A stretch of 64,000 nt of DNA from Sclerodactyla briareus (GCA_026419785.1 JAODTK010003554.1:1-64000); one strand, 5' to 3'. Positions 1 to 13,139 are shown, numbered from the stretch's first letter. Numbers and translations are program-made. The notes: generated by a model from the sequence alone, not told the origin.

Positions 1-24
1 GCCTCGATTTTTAAATTATTTTCT

Positions 25-43
25 GGTTGTCCGTCGGACAACC
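25..43. repeat. 19-bp near-perfect palindrome
   Basis: The sequence GGTTGTCCG-T-CGGACAACC is a 9-bp inverted repeat around one central base. It could be a chance palindrome or the end of a mobile element that continues off the left edge. No function can be assigned. Confidence 0.6.
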
Positions 44-2775
44 ATGTGTTGCATTTTTGGTCTCGCAGAGAAATAAAGTTGTCTGGCAAGGTACAGGTTC
101 ATGATTGAGCGCTCTCTCTGTTTCTGCCGCTTCATTGGCCCGGCTTACCACACATGTTCTTGGAGGCTCTCAACGCGATCGGACCTCACCCTACACAAAA
201 ACACCGATCGATTGCCCCATGACTTCACAGTGCCAGTTTTTAACAATAGATTGTGTTGCTAAGGGGGTACCGGTCAAAAGCATCCTTCTTGGTCCAAGTT
301 TGTCTCCGACTCCCTCTCTCCAATCGACTGCATTGCAAATATTGCTCCAAAGTTACACTGCTATTTGGCAGTGGGTACCTGGGGATGATCACCCATGTCA
401 TACCATCCTGCTTCATCTGATAGCTACATGGACGTCGCCGAAAGGGCAAATCCTTCAACGGCAACATTTTAGCCCATAGTGATGTCTTCCCAGCGCAAAA
501 TTGTATTTGGTGTGAATAAATAAGAAACAAAAATATAATTTTCGATGCTTCACTATTCCACAAGGTAGCCGCCGTGGCCACCTAGCTACTGAACTGCTAT
601 GATTTTACAGGACCCACACTTAGCCTCGATCAGAAAAGTGATTATCTAAAGAACCTGCAATAACATGATTCAATCTTGTGGGAAATGTGTTGGTATCAAC
701 ACCCATCTACATTGCGGTTTCATTATTGATGATTTTTAAAGGTTTCAATTGCCAGATTTTAACGTTATTTTACAGTAATTTGGTCCCATTCACATGGCAA
801 ACACAAGTGTACATACACCAGTTCTACAAAAATCATGTCAATCGAACGTATCGAGTGTGGGCCGCAAAATAGTGTGTTCTCGCATGTCTTGCAGTGTTTA
901 CGATGTCTGACACACAATGATATGAGGATTGATCCCACATTGTGCCCTGGAGTAACGAGATCGTGATGTTTGGAAAGAGTGCAAAATTGGACTATTCCTG
1001 TTGTGGAACCAGTGCGGACTTCCCGCATATAAATTATTTTTGTGCGGGTTTTGAGTGTGAGTGCTCAGATCGCGCGATCCGCACCTTTTGTTTTTCACCA
1101 AAAAATTTTGCCGACTGCAACATACTGTAACAGAGAGCAATTAATCCCGCAGGCACTGCTAGCCACTGCGAACGTTTACAAAAACGTGTGTGGATGATCA
1201 TTCATAAAGTGAACGTCAGTCTGCATAGTTTGCATTGAATTCGGGTATTTGTGTAACTACTCCACACACTGTGTAACGACACTAATTCGCCACTGGCGGG
1301 GGGGAGTGATTGAGTGGATCGAACCAAGTGACAAAACGCAACATGAGCACCGTGTGTACTCATGAATTACCTAATGTTGTTCAAGGTATTTGTAGCGCTG
1401 TGATGCTCTCATAATTATTTGAGTCACAGTTTCATCCGTTGCAAACAAAAAGAATAGTTTCCCTAAAAACACACAGGGCAATATCAGCATTATAGGCTCC
1501 GTTGCATTCAAATGTAAATTCCCGGTAATCATGACTCGTTGCGTGACATTGGGGGTGGGCAGTGATCGTGATCAGAGTTTAGTTGTATTTTTTGGTCGAA
1601 AATAACAGGCAAAATGAAGTGATATCTTGCACTGATAATGTTTTTTTACAAGCGATGAGAACAAAATTTCCTTGTGGGCTAAATTGTAACTAGAAAATGT
1701 GGTAGTCCAGCGGACAGCCGTCATGTCAAAAACTAGTGTCCGTTCATAATTTAGTCGTCTCGGAGGATTCGGACGACCGTACAAAATCCAAGCCCTGTGT
1801 ATCCTCAATCATCTCGAGCGATGAGTCATCCTTTGTACGGTACGCTTCACCAACCTAACAATAGTCGCAAAAACTCACACTCTGATACGGACAGTGCGAG
1901 GCCCCGGACCTTCTCAGGCGGATGCAGTAATTGATCAAATATAGCTATTGTGAAGCCTGCTGTAATGACTGCGGGGGGCTCTGGGGGCTAGGAGCACGAT
2001 TGTCCCAGCTTAGGCCTAACGTTTGGCTAGTAGTAGTAGTGAAAATTCAAACATTAGAGGCTGAACAAGTTTTGCATGGATTATGCGAAGGACCTAACAT
2101 CTATATTAGGCTAACCTTCGTATCCACATCTGCTAGACAGTATCTTCTGAACTGACGAAGATCCTTGTGATTTTATCGTTGAGAGATCGTAGAGACCGCA
2201 CAGGATCCACGGATCCAGGTTCCAAAGCCATTCGCCTCCATTTCTCATGCAACGAAAGCTTTCGAACAGGCCAACGTATGTATTCGTAATTCGCCAGGAA
2301 AACAGCTATTTGGTATGGCATTGTGGTCACCAGTTAGGCTTCGTGATATATCCGGTCCCAGGTACTGCGTATCTGCACTACAGTGGTACTACGGTGTGAA
2401 CTCAGACAGTATCAACATAGGCGTGATGGAAAAGCCTAGGCAAAGTGCGTATTAGCAAATACACACAATGAGGGCACTACTGTTGTTCTTTTTCTCTGCA
2501 GCTGAGAAATCGATACCACACAGTATATGCACCGCACTTGATGGCAGCATGCCATGAGGATTGCAGTCACGTGTCAAACCCTTATCATTCCTACCGATTA
2601 ACGGAACCCAAATAAGTAGATATAAAGACTTAAAAATTATGATCGTGATTAACGAAAAAAATTATCTAGCTTAACATCCGAAACCTATTGAAAATATTTA
2701 AATGAATTATGAGGAGAAATTAATTACATTAGCGATCACATGCCATTCCATTTTTTCGAAGGTCAAAGCCTCTCT
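44..2775. other. No recognisable gene
   Basis: I find no convincing exon, RNA gene or repeat copy in this stretch. The reading frames present are short, lack family resemblance and overlap on both strands, as expected by chance. It is probably intergenic or intronic DNA. Confidence 0.5.
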
Positions 2776-2846
2776 GCCCGGCTAGCTCAGTAGGTAGAGC
2801 ATGATACTCTTAATCTCAGGGTCTGGGTCGAGCCCCACGTTGGCGA
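2776..2846 (+). tRNA. tRNA-Lys(CTT)-like, damaged
   Basis: The sequence starts GCCCGGCTAGCTCAG, has a normal D-arm (box A), anticodon CTT in the loop context ACTCTTAAT, and a recognisable T-arm ending CGAGCCCCAC. This matches metazoan tRNA-Lys(CTT) closely. It is about two bases short around the variable loop and T-stem, and the 5' side of the anticodon stem reads TGATA where TGAGA would pair with TCTCA. It is either a tRNA pseudogene or a real tRNA with assembly errors. Confidence 0.7.
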
Positions 2847-3169
2847 ATTTCATTTTCATTTCTTATTCTTGCCAAAGGCAGAATGAATTTATGTAGTCGT
2901 GTCTTTGCGCGCGTGTGTGTGTGACTGGTTGTTGTGTGTAGTATATATTATCTGTGTAGGTGACACTCTTGTCAGCACGATATCTTCCAGTAAACAGCAG
3001 CAGGTATCAGTTCAAAGTATGTACGCGAGTTGCTCATGTGGTGAGGATGACCCCCATGTTTTTAGTGGCCAGTTCACGGTCATTCAAGTCACGACAGGGC
3101 GAAGTGCGAAAAACCTTGGTTCAGCACGATATCTGTATTATTAGTTTATAATCATGTATGTGGGTGCAC

Positions 3170-3430
3170 ATAGGTGAGGAAACCCTATTGCTTTTGGGGT
3201 GTCAGGACAAAGGTCATTGATGGTTCACCATAGGGCCTCCTTAATATCTTGTCAACAACAATTGCAGAGCAATGTTGTGTTATGGAAAGTCTTGTTTCGT
3301 CCTAGGTGGAACTACAATCTGGTGAACTACTTGGACCTCATTTGGCCCCATGACCTTATTTGACCTAATGACCTTTTGACCGTCGGTGTCAAATTTTTGC
3401 GACAACCACAGTAGGTCGTGTTGCAAAAAA
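3170..3430 (+). repeat. Dispersed repeat fragment (family D)
   Basis: The text 'aaccctattgcttttggggt' followed by 'caaaggtcattg' resembles pieces near 11.27-11.60 kb and 23.49-23.57 kb. It shares vocabulary with family A (a calque of 'cctattgttttnggt') but does not align over a full unit. Noncoding. Confidence 0.4.
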
Positions 3431-4176
3431 ACAAACAATTAAGTCGATTTTTACCTGACGTACTTAAAACACATTCTACAAAACGACTATCCCCGTTATC
3501 CTATGTTAACGGGTGAAACGCTTTAGAACACTGATGAATTCATGTTCGACATGACTCATTGTTTGTTTAAATTCTAAGAATTTAAAGATCTGAGGAAAGG
3601 GGGGAGGGGGGGGGAAACTTGTTACTTGCATCTAACATTGACAAACAATATCATTGGTGGCTGGTCGAATTTATTATATACCTGTCTTCATATAGACGGA
3701 ACATACAGATTTAGGACCTGCCCCCCCATGATAAATGTATTTTAGTCAATTATGAATGGAATGGGGCAAACATATGGCAATGAATCACTACGCAGTGTTC
3801 CGTTGTTGGATAGGATGTCGGTACGGCTCCCCGATTTGATGTGTATTTTTGATAAAGAATGTTGATAGAAAAAGGAGCAGGATGACTAGTATCCATTTGT
3901 ATGCACCATTCTTTACAACAGTCGCTATTGGTCCGATCAGCCTCATTGGCCAGTTCCGCTCGTTGGCTGAAGTCTTTTAGACTTCTCGTGTTAGTGTAGT
4001 TCATAAGTTAGCATTTCATGCCATTTCCAGGGCCCATAGATGCAATCTGGTGGAGTGTAATGTTTCTGACACAGAACGTCGGGGGGGGGGGGACGTTGTT
4101 CCTCACTTCCCTTGGCCAGCCTCAACAAAGCATTAGTATTGATTATGGCATCACTTAAAGTAAACCAGATATTGTT
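3431..4176. other. No recognisable gene
   Basis: Contains a G-rich low-complexity tract near 3,598-3,615 and a G-run at 4,081-4,092. No exon or RNA gene was recognised. Confidence 0.45.
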
Positions 4177-4425
4177 ACAGATGGATTGTCGTCGATAGCG
4201 TCCAGCGAACAAAGCGACGGCGGAAGTTTGCATGACGTCCACGACAATTATCGTAATGTGCAGCACAACTCGGTATATCGGATCACATACTTTCAATATT
4301 ATTATATCAATGTTTAGGACGGAAAAATGCGTGAAATATAGCATTGGTTTCAATTACTCCAAATCGCTGGGTGCCTGTATAGTGTTTACAAGATTTATTT
4401 CAATGACGAAAATCCATCTTTAATT
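4177..4425 (+). repeat. Dispersed element E, copy 1
   Basis: This segment aligns, with many mismatches, to the reverse complement of about 36,000-36,250. Shared landmarks include 'tcacatact', 'caatattattatatcaat' and a 3' 'gtgtttacaa'/'aatccatct' region. Such paired, divergent copies in opposite orientation indicate an old interspersed repeat. Both copies keep a short similar reading frame, but no protein family is recognised. Confidence 0.65.
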
Positions 4426-5089
4426 AATTTGATGACCCGTTGCATTTTCGGAATAGGCCTGGATGATCCTCAGGTGGCCTCGGACTGACTCCAGACCGAT
4501 AGGTCATTTATCATTCGTGGAACACATATACCAGATATGAGCTCATCCATCTAGATGGGCCGATAATCGTGTTAACAAGCACAATATAAACCAATATCGA
4601 TGTTTCACAAATTCATTCTTGATCAAGAACGACCCTGTTCTAAATGAGAAAAAGAAAAGAAAACTGAAGTTGAACTCCCCATAGCAAAGTTACACATCGA
4701 ATTTCAAATCAATGACGAAACCATTTTGAACTTATCCTGTTTACAAAGTTCTCCGAATGACCTTGATGACATCAGATGACCTCGGGATACCCCCAAAATA
4801 GGGTCAATCATGGGAAACCAACCTCACATACCAAATATGAGCTCATCTATTGGGGTCGAGTTATCGTGTTTACAAGCTACGTTGGCCAAGATATGATTTT
4901 TCAACAAAATCATATTTTTGACCGAATATTACCCCCGATGACGACCAAGACGATAGGGTTCCAGTATTCGTCTTTTTTTTTTTTTTCCCCCTCATGAGGA
5001 AACTATAACACGAATGTCATCTGATCGGACCAACCATTCGGAACTTACCGTGTTTACAAGGTTTCAGATTTGAAACTTGGTGACTTCAG

Positions 5090-8000
5090 ATGACCGCTGA
5101 CTTGACATGCAGGACACACATAAAGTAGGTTTATCCATTGGATGACGTAGAGGTATCGTGCTTATTAATTTAGGCGAATATTGATTTTTCACCAAATAGG
5201 GTTCTATACTTCACCTAGGAAGGCGAATATCAAATTTCAACGATCCGAACAACCCTTCTGGACTTATCGTGTTACAAGGTCCAGACCTTGACCATTGGTG
5301 ACCTCAGAGGACCGCTGCGCTCCTCCATCTCCAAAAAAATGATGGTTCGTGTACTAATCATGGGAAACAACCATATTGAGTTATGTCTTTATCCATGGGT
5401 CGACTGTCGTGTTCACAAAGTTGAATTTTCCTAAATATTGATTTTTCACAAATATGGGTCTCTTTTTTACCAATAATTACGAGCTCGAGTTACACCAAAA
5501 AACAAACGGGGCCTCTCTTCCTCCCCATTATGAGGCTACATTCAAATATCAGCTTGATTGACTAAACCCTACTGTACTTATCGTGTTCACGAGGTTTCAG
5601 TTTTACCTCTGGTGACCTCAGATGACGCTGCCTTGACCCCCCACAAAAATAGGAATTATGAAACTCATCATGGGGGAACACACAATTAGTACAAGGCTTC
5701 ATCCATGAGTCGGGTTATCTGACTACAAGATAATTTGGGCAAAATTGAATTTATCACCAAATAGGTTCTATATTCACATAGGAAGCTAATATCCAAATGT
5801 CAACTTGATCGAACCAAACAATTCTGGACGTATTCGTGTTTACAAGGTGTCCAGCGTTGGCCATGTGACCTCAGATGACCACTGATCTCCCCCCCCCCCT
5901 CCAAAAAAATGATAGGTTCGTGTACTATCATCGGGAACAAACATATTGAGTATGAGCGTCATCCATGGGGTCGGGTTATCGGTTTACAAGGTGAATTTTC
6001 GTAATTTTGATTCCCACAAAATGTCTCTTTCGACTTGAACTACCCTCGATTTACACAAAACAATAGGGGTATTCTATTCCCTATAAGAAAGTTGACTATC
6101 AAATTCCATATTGAGTCGAACCAACCATGCTGGACTTATCGTGTTGCAGGTTTCCAAAAAAAAAAAAAAAAAAAACTTTGGACACTGGTGATTTCTCAAA
6201 TGCCGCTGACCGGTCCCCCCCCAAAGGGTTTCAGTACTCCTCATTGGGAACCAACATTATGAGATGTCTTAATCCATGGGTCGAGCTATCGTGTTCACAA
6301 GATGATTTTCCTAAATATTGATTTTTCACAAAAAATGTCTATTTTTTCCAATAATGACCTCGATCTACATAAAAAAAACAACGGGCCTCTCTGTCTCCCA
6401 TTATGAGGCTTAACATCAAATATAAACTTGATGAACCAACCTCCCAGGACTTACGCGTTGCACCAAGGTTTACGACTTTAACCCTGGGAGCTCAGATAAT
6501 CGATGCCCCCTCACCATGGAAATAGGAGACCATATACTCATTATGGGGAACACCAAATATCGAGAACGAGTTCATCGTGGGGCGAGCGAGTTATCGTGCG
6601 TACAAAAATAAATTGGCCAAAATTAGATTTCCACAAAATGTCAATTGTTTACCAAAAGTACCTTCGAACAACACCAAAGATGATGATGATGAGGGCTCCT
6701 CTCTCCCCATAAGGAAGTTAGTAATCTCACATTTCAAATGATCGAACGAAGTCCAAGTACTATCGGGTTACAAGATTCCAGACTTTGAGCGTGGTGATAC
6801 AAGGACCGCTGACTCACCACCCCCCCCCCAAATAAAACACGGACAGTTTACAGTTGGTTTTTTTATCATCATAGGGAACAATATATTGAGGAATAGGTCG
6901 TAATCCATGGGGTCGAGTTACTCGTGTTCAAAGTGAATTGTTTACTAAATATCATATTATTTTGTACCAATATTTAGACTGAACCTATTACACCAAAGAC
7001 ACCAGGGTTGTCTCTACTCCCCATTGAGAGCTTCAAGTCAAATATCAACTGATTCGAACCAACCAACCGGACTTATCAGTGTCCACAAAGTCTGTCAGGA
7101 CTTCGACCCCCTGGTGACATCAAAATAACCGTGAACCCCCCACCCCACAAAAAACAAAAGGGGGACAGTTACTGTCAGCATGAAGAACACACCTATTGTG
7201 TACGAGTTTCATCCAAGGGGTCCAGTTATCGTGTTTAAAGGGAATTAGCAAAAGGATATTATCCACAATTGTGTTTTCACAAAATAACCATCGAACAACA
7301 CCAAAGACATGAGTGTCTCTACTCACAATAAATGCTTTTGATATCGAATGTTAACTTGATCGAACCAACTATTCTGGACTTATCGTGTCACAAGCAATTT
7401 TTTTGAGACTTTTACTTGGTGACCTCCTGAGACCGATGACTTGAACCCCACACAATTAGGGTCCAGAAATCATCGGGGAAACACACATATTAGTACAAGC
7501 TGTCATCCATGAGGTCGAGTTTCGTGCTAAAGATAACATTTGGGCAAATATTGATTTTCACAAAAAAGGGTGCTATACTTCACATAGGAAGGCTTAATAT
7601 CAAAATGTAAACTGATCGAAATCAAACCTTCTGACTGATCGTGTTTACAAGGTTTCAGACGTTGACAATGGTGACTCGATGACCGCGGATCTCCTCCGCC
7701 TCTCCAAAAAAAGATAGGTTCGTTACTCATCATTGGGAACAAAAATATTGCGTATAGTCTTTATCCATGGGTCGAGCTGTCGTGTTTACAAGCTGATTTC
7801 CTAACTATTGTCTTTTTCACCACAAAATTGTCATTTTTTACCAATATTACCCTCGATTTAACATACCAAAAGCAACGGGCCTCTCTTCCTCCCTTCTGGA
7901 GGCTTACATCAATATATCAACTTGACTCGAACAAACCTACAGTACTTTCGTGTTCGCAAGGTTTTTAGACTTTACTCTGTGAACCTCAGATACCGTGCCC

Positions 8001-9830
8001 CTGACCCCCACAAAATAGGGTTAATTGAACTCATCCTGGGGAACACACATATAGTACAAGATTCATCCATGAGGTTCGGGTTATCGTGCCTACAAGATAT
8101 TGGGCAATATTGATTTTTCACCAAATAGTTTTCTATACTTCCATAGGAAGGCCCATATCAAATGTCACTTGAATTCGAACCACCCATTCTGGACTTAACC
8201 GTGTTTTCACAAGGTTTCCATACGTTGACTTATTGTTGACCTCAGATTCTCGCTGATCTCCCCCCCCCCTCCCCCCACTCCCCCCCCCCCCCCTCCAAAA
8301 AAGAATAGGTTCGTGGTACTCATCATTGGAACATATTGAGTATGAGCGTCATCCTGGGTCGTGTTAATTGTGTTTACAAGGTGAATTCTCGTAAATATTG
8401 ATTTCCCACAAAATTTCTCTTTTTCGACTTAAACCACCCTCGATCTACACAAAAAACAATATTGTTCTTCTACTCCCTAAGTAAGGAAATCGTGCACATC
8501 AATTCTTTGAATGAACCAACCATCTGGACTTCTCGTGTTAACAAGGTTTTCCAACTTTGACCACTGGTGATCTCAAATGGCCGCTGACCTGCCCCCCCCC
8601 CCAAAGGTTCATGTACCATCATTGGGACAAACATATTGAGTATAGTCTTCATCCATGGTCGAGCTATCTTGTCACAAGCTGACGTTTTCCTAATATTGAT
8701 TTTTCCAAAATTGTCCTAATTTTTTTACCAGTAATTCCCTCGATCTACTAAAAAAACAAGGCCTTTTCTCTTCCTCCCATTTCTCTATACCAACGATATA
8801 ACCTTTATCGAACCAACCTTCCAGTAACTTATCGTGTGCCCACGGTTTACTGACTTTACCCCTTTGTGACCTCAGATAATCGCTGCCCCCCTCATCCACG
8901 GAAATAGGGTTACCATACTCCATGATACACACATATCGAGAAACGAATTTCATCCGTGGGGTCGAGTTATCGTGTTACAACTAAATTTGGCCAAAATTTT
9001 AGATTTTCCACAAACTGATTCAATTTTTATTAACCAAAATTTGCCTCGTGAACACACACCAAAGATAATAGGGTTCCTCTGCTCCCCATAATAAAGCTTA
9101 GATCACTTTCACTGGATCGACAGCATTCCCAGTACTTATCGTTTTTTACAAGGTTTCCATCCTTGAGCACTGGGATCTTAAAAGAAAATGCCGTGACCTG
9201 GCCCCCCCCCAAAATAAAAAATGACGTTCATGTACTCCCATAGGAACACATACTTGAGTATTAGTCGTAATCCATGATCGAGTTATCGTTTCAACAAGCT
9301 GAAATTTTCCAAATTATCCTATTGTTTTCTACCACTCATATTACCCTCGACCTACAACCAAAACACCCGGGTACCTCTACTTCCCCAATGTGAGCTTACC
9401 GTCAAATACAACTTCATAGAACCAACCAATCCGACTTATCGTGTTCACAAAGTGTGTCAGACTTTTATCTCAGATGACTGCTGTCGCGTTGCGCGCCCCA
9501 AAATTGGTTCATGAACTCAACATGGGTACCACAAATATCGTGTGCGCGTTTCATCTATTGGGTCCGAGTTTATCGTTCTCACAAGGTGAATTAGCACAAA
9601 ATATGTTATTTTCCAGAAAAAAAAAAATAAAAAGAAAAAAGGAAAAAGTACAAATGTGTATTTTCCACCGAATTAACCATCGAACCACACAAAGAACAGG
9701 GAGTTCCTCTACACCCCCATACGATACTTAATATCAATTTCAACTTGTATCGAACCACCATTCTGGACATTCTTTCATCTCTGGTGACCTCAGATACCTC
9801 TGACCCTCAAGAACTAGGACCATGTACTCC
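5090..9830 (+). repeat. Higher-order repeat, two ~2.37-kb copies
   Basis: Diagnostic unit variants recur at constant spacing. The variant with clustered Cs before 'aaaaaaatgataggttcg' occurs near 5,325 and 7,695. 'cctctcttcctcccc' with a 'gaggct' continuation occurs near 5,515 and 7,880. The 'gataatcg(a/c)tgccccc' variant occurs near 6,500 and 8,875. Each pair is 2.36-2.38 kb apart, so about eight ~295-bp units were duplicated as a block after they had already diverged. Confidence 0.7.
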
Positions 9831-9883
9831 ATCATACGGACACCTAGCGAGTGCGAGCCTCTTCCTTGGTCGAGTCTATCGTG

Positions 9884-10288
9884 TTATGATAATAACTTTC
9901 TATATGCTTTTAGCGCGCTTTTCGAAGTGATTGAAATCGCTTCCAGATATCCCGCCTATCATTATTGCTCGTCACAACCTGTACTATATTCTAGCGCACG
10001 CGCCTCTTCTTGTGTCACAATCCTCCGCACTGCCATATCAGGGCCTCACTCCATCGGGTCCTCCGGTACTTCCAATCGGGGTGCCGGTGTCAACCCAGTC
10101 ACATACAACGCACGCCTACTAATTACGAGGCACCTCACAAGACACCACTTTTTACACGGGGTAACGAGGCAGTTTAGAGACGCTGCCGTTGCCAAGGGCT
10201 CGTGAATCTACGCGGGTCAAGGGCCGGCGAAGGCTTGTGAAATTCGAACTCAAGATCTTCGAATCACAAGTCGGAGCTTGCCGACTGA
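9884..10288 (-). repeat. tRNA-derived SINE, copy 1
   Basis: Read on the minus strand, the right end is tRNA-like with a degenerate B box (complement of 'attcgaactcaag'), and the left end is an AT-rich tail ('tgataataac'). The body contains 'agcgcgcttttcgaagtg' and the 'ttttacacggggtaa' region shared with the copy at 42.39 kb. It interrupts a family A unit directly after 'tatcgtgtta', the same position as the 42.39-kb copy. Confidence 0.75.
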
Positions 10289-11129
10289 ATAATATTGATT
10301 TTCCACAGTTTGTGGTGCCAAAAGTACCATCGAAAACAACCAAAGACAACAATCCCCATAAGAGAGCCTGAATAACAAATGTCAACTTGATCGAACCACC
10401 ATCCTGGACTCGAGGCCACCAAAAGTTTGCAGACTTTGACCTCTACGTGACCTCAGATGACCGCCTGACCCAACCCCCCCCCTAAAAAGTTAAATAGGGA
10501 CATGTACCAATCTGGGTATTACACACATATTGAGTACAAGTTCCATCCATGGGGTCGAGTTATGTTTACATGCTAAAATTGCGTCAAATATTAATTTCTC
10601 AACAATTCTATTTGACAAAAAAACTGACCCCGATCTACACCGAGCCAATTGGGTCCAGTATCCCATGAGGAACCCTACACAAAAATTTCAACTTCATCGG
10701 ATCAAGCATTCGGACTTATCGTGTTCACAAGGCCTTTCAGAGTTCACCTCTGGTGACATTCAGATGACGCGACTGACCACAAGAAAAGTAAAAGAATAGG
10801 GTTACTGTACTCAACATGGGAAACACCACATACCAGTAAATAAACCCATCCATCAATATGGATAGTAGAGTTATCGTGCTTACAAGATAATTTGGGCAAA
10901 TATTGATTTTCCGCAAAATGTCTATTTTTCACCAAAATTAACCCCGATTTCTACATTGAAAACACTACAGTTCCTGTACTCCACAAAGAAAAGCTTAGTA
11001 TCAAATTTCGATGTTCAGTCGAACAAACCATTTTCTGGAACAGGTTTTCAACATGGACCTCTGGAACTCAGAGGACCCGCGACCTGCATCTCTCCTCACA
11101 AAATGTAAGGTTCATGTACTCATCTGGGG

Positions 11130-11620
11130 AAATTTCTATTTTCAACCAGGGGTCAGATTTGAGGTAAGAATTGGAAAATTGTGAGAAAGTAATAATTTTA
11201 GCTAGTGACGCACTCTCACCTGGGATGAATGAGGTCATTACATGGTAGATGGGTTCCCCGTAATGAGTAACCATGTCCCTATTGTTTGAGGGCAGGTAAA
11301 AGGTCATTGAAGGTAAAGAGAGTTGAAAGTCTGGAAATCCTGTTATTCACCAGTGATCCCTGATGATATGAGTCCAATCTAGCTGAAATTGTATGAAAAT
11401 TTTCTTATGAGAAGTGCGATACCCCTATGGTTTTTTCTTTGAAAGATGGAATACTTGTGAGAAAAGAAAAAATCATTAATTTTCTGCCAATTTCAGTGGT
11501 GATGTCCCCATAATGAGACAAGACCCCTATATATTGGAGTCAGGTCAAAGGTAATCTGCTGGTTAACGAACTTAAGTGAAAGGTCATGAAGGAAGTCAAG
11601 GAACACTAAGATTTTGGCTT
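11130..11620 (+). repeat. Divergent repeat block (family D)
   Basis: Two imperfect sub-units, each with a 'gagnaagnccctattg'-like phrase, 'caggtcaaaggt(c)at' and an open AT-rich stretch, lie between plus-oriented and inverted family A. It may be an older family A relative. No coding signal. Confidence 0.4.
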
Positions 11621-12099
11621 TCTGGTTAGTATATTAAACCTGAAAGCCAAATGTTGCTCAGTGATTCCTTGACTGATCCTGACTCTGATGCGAGTACAGC
11701 ATTGTGTCAACTGTGCAGCAGCGATGCGTGAGCCGTAACTTGTCAAGGCGGACCCGAACCCAGATAAATAGGGTTCAAAGTGGGGAGGGGGAGTCATTGT
11801 GATGGGGGGTGTTCGGCACTACTACGTTGGGCTTTGCCAACCAGGGGTGAGGTCTCAAGTTTCATGGTTAGACAGGCTAAAATTGACTCAAGTCACTTTT
11901 TCCCAAGTTGTTCTCACCAAGATAGCATTCGAGCTACACGGTTTGTCACCTAAAACAATGTAGGGTTAGGTACTCCCCTAAGAGAGCTGCATACAAAACT
12001 TTAACTTTACTTTGCATAACTTTAACGGCTTAACCATTCTGGACTTATGGTGTAAAGTCATTTTCAGACTTTGCGCGCCTCTTGACCCCCCTATTTTCG

Positions 12100-12735
12100 G
12101 GGGGGTGGGCATCAGTCATCTGAGTGTCACTAGAGGTCCAAAGTCTGAAAAACGTCGTACACACAAACATGGTATGTCCAGGATGTTGGTTTCTATAAAG
12201 CTGAATTTGATATTAAGCTTTATTATGGGAAGTAAGGCACCTATTGATTTTAGTGTGGATCGATTATTGTTTGGCAAAAACAAAAAAAATGAAATTTTGT
12301 GACAATCAATATTTTGGGAAAATTTACCTTGTAAATTGAAGACTGAAATAGAAATTTTGTGACAATCACTATTTAGGAGGTAGGTCGAATTTCCCTCGTA
12401 ACACAATAATCCGACCCCTCTATGAAACTCATATCATAGTGTTTCCTTATGATGAGTATTCATCCGTCAGCGGTCATCTGAGTTCCCCAGAGGTCAGTTC
12501 TGAAAACCTTGGTAAACCCAAACTGGAGTAGAGGAACCTTATTAATTTTAGTGTGGTATCGAGGTTAATTTTTTGGCAAAAATATAATCTGGGGCAAATC
12601 AATATTTTTGTGGGAAATTTTTACCTTGTAAGCCAAAACCGAAATAGAAATTTTTGACAATCAATATTTAGGCAAATTTTCGCTCCAAACACCATAACTC
12701 ACGCCGCATGTAGGAAACTACTCATATTCAATATG
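12100..12735 (-). repeat. Family A units, inverted
   Basis: Family A continues here as its reverse complement ('gtcatctgagt', 'gaggtccaaagtctgaaaa', 'aatcaatatttagg'). The junction with the short plus-oriented piece before it lies near 12,085-12,110, where a C-run is followed at once by a G-run, making a head-to-head inversion point. Confidence 0.8.
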
Positions 12736-13130
12736 TGTTTCCTTATGATGAGTGTCACGGGGCTTGGCTGCGTCGGCGCCCTCCATGACGCCATTGGCTG
12801 GTCGAATGACCTTCGGTTGGTGCTACCTCATGTATAATTCAGTAGTGCGACTGTCGCCAGACTCATGTATATTCATTAGTGTGCCGATTGTGCCAAGTGA
12901 TTGCGTAATAGGAATTTGGATTTTGACTATCGTGATTATGTTACTAGAGTAATGCCGTAATTCCCCTAATTGTTTTTTTACTTATATTGTCTATAATACG
13001 GTTTGGAGGAGTAAATCTATTTGTATTTACCCCTCTGGGCTGTGGGATTGATGCGTCGTTGTAATTATAGATGGTCTTCTCTTATAGATTTGCCGTGGCT
13101 CAGGAATTTTATCTCGTGCTATATTTCAAT
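12736..13130. other. Unassigned, flank of retroelement block
   Basis: AT-rich in its second half, with no recognised exon. It may be the 5' untranslated part of the Penelope-like relic that follows, but I cannot place that boundary. Confidence 0.35.
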
Positions 13131-13139
13131 AATTCTACT

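Larger units (their letters stand above)
4430..11110 (+). repeat. Satellite-like array, family A (plus orientation)
   Basis: About 22 degenerate head-to-tail units of roughly 300 bp. Each unit carries, in order: 'gatcgaaccaaccattctgg', 'acttatcgtgtttacaagg', 'tggtgacctcagatgacc', a variable poly-C run, 'aaaatagggttcatg', 'ggaacacacatattgag', 'catccatggggtcgag', 'ttatcgtg', 'tattgatttttcacc', 'ccctcgatctacacc' and 'ctccccat'. Units differ by many substitutions and indels. There is no credible coding capacity. Variant units recur at about 2.37 kb, giving a higher-order repeat. A SINE lies inside at about 9.88-10.29 kb. Confidence 0.9.

Noticed and set aside
105-581. Overlapping 124- and 113-codon frames near the left edge
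   Set aside because: No family resemblance, no flanking splice or promoter logic, and they lie on opposite strands over the same bases; chance frames are the simpler reading.
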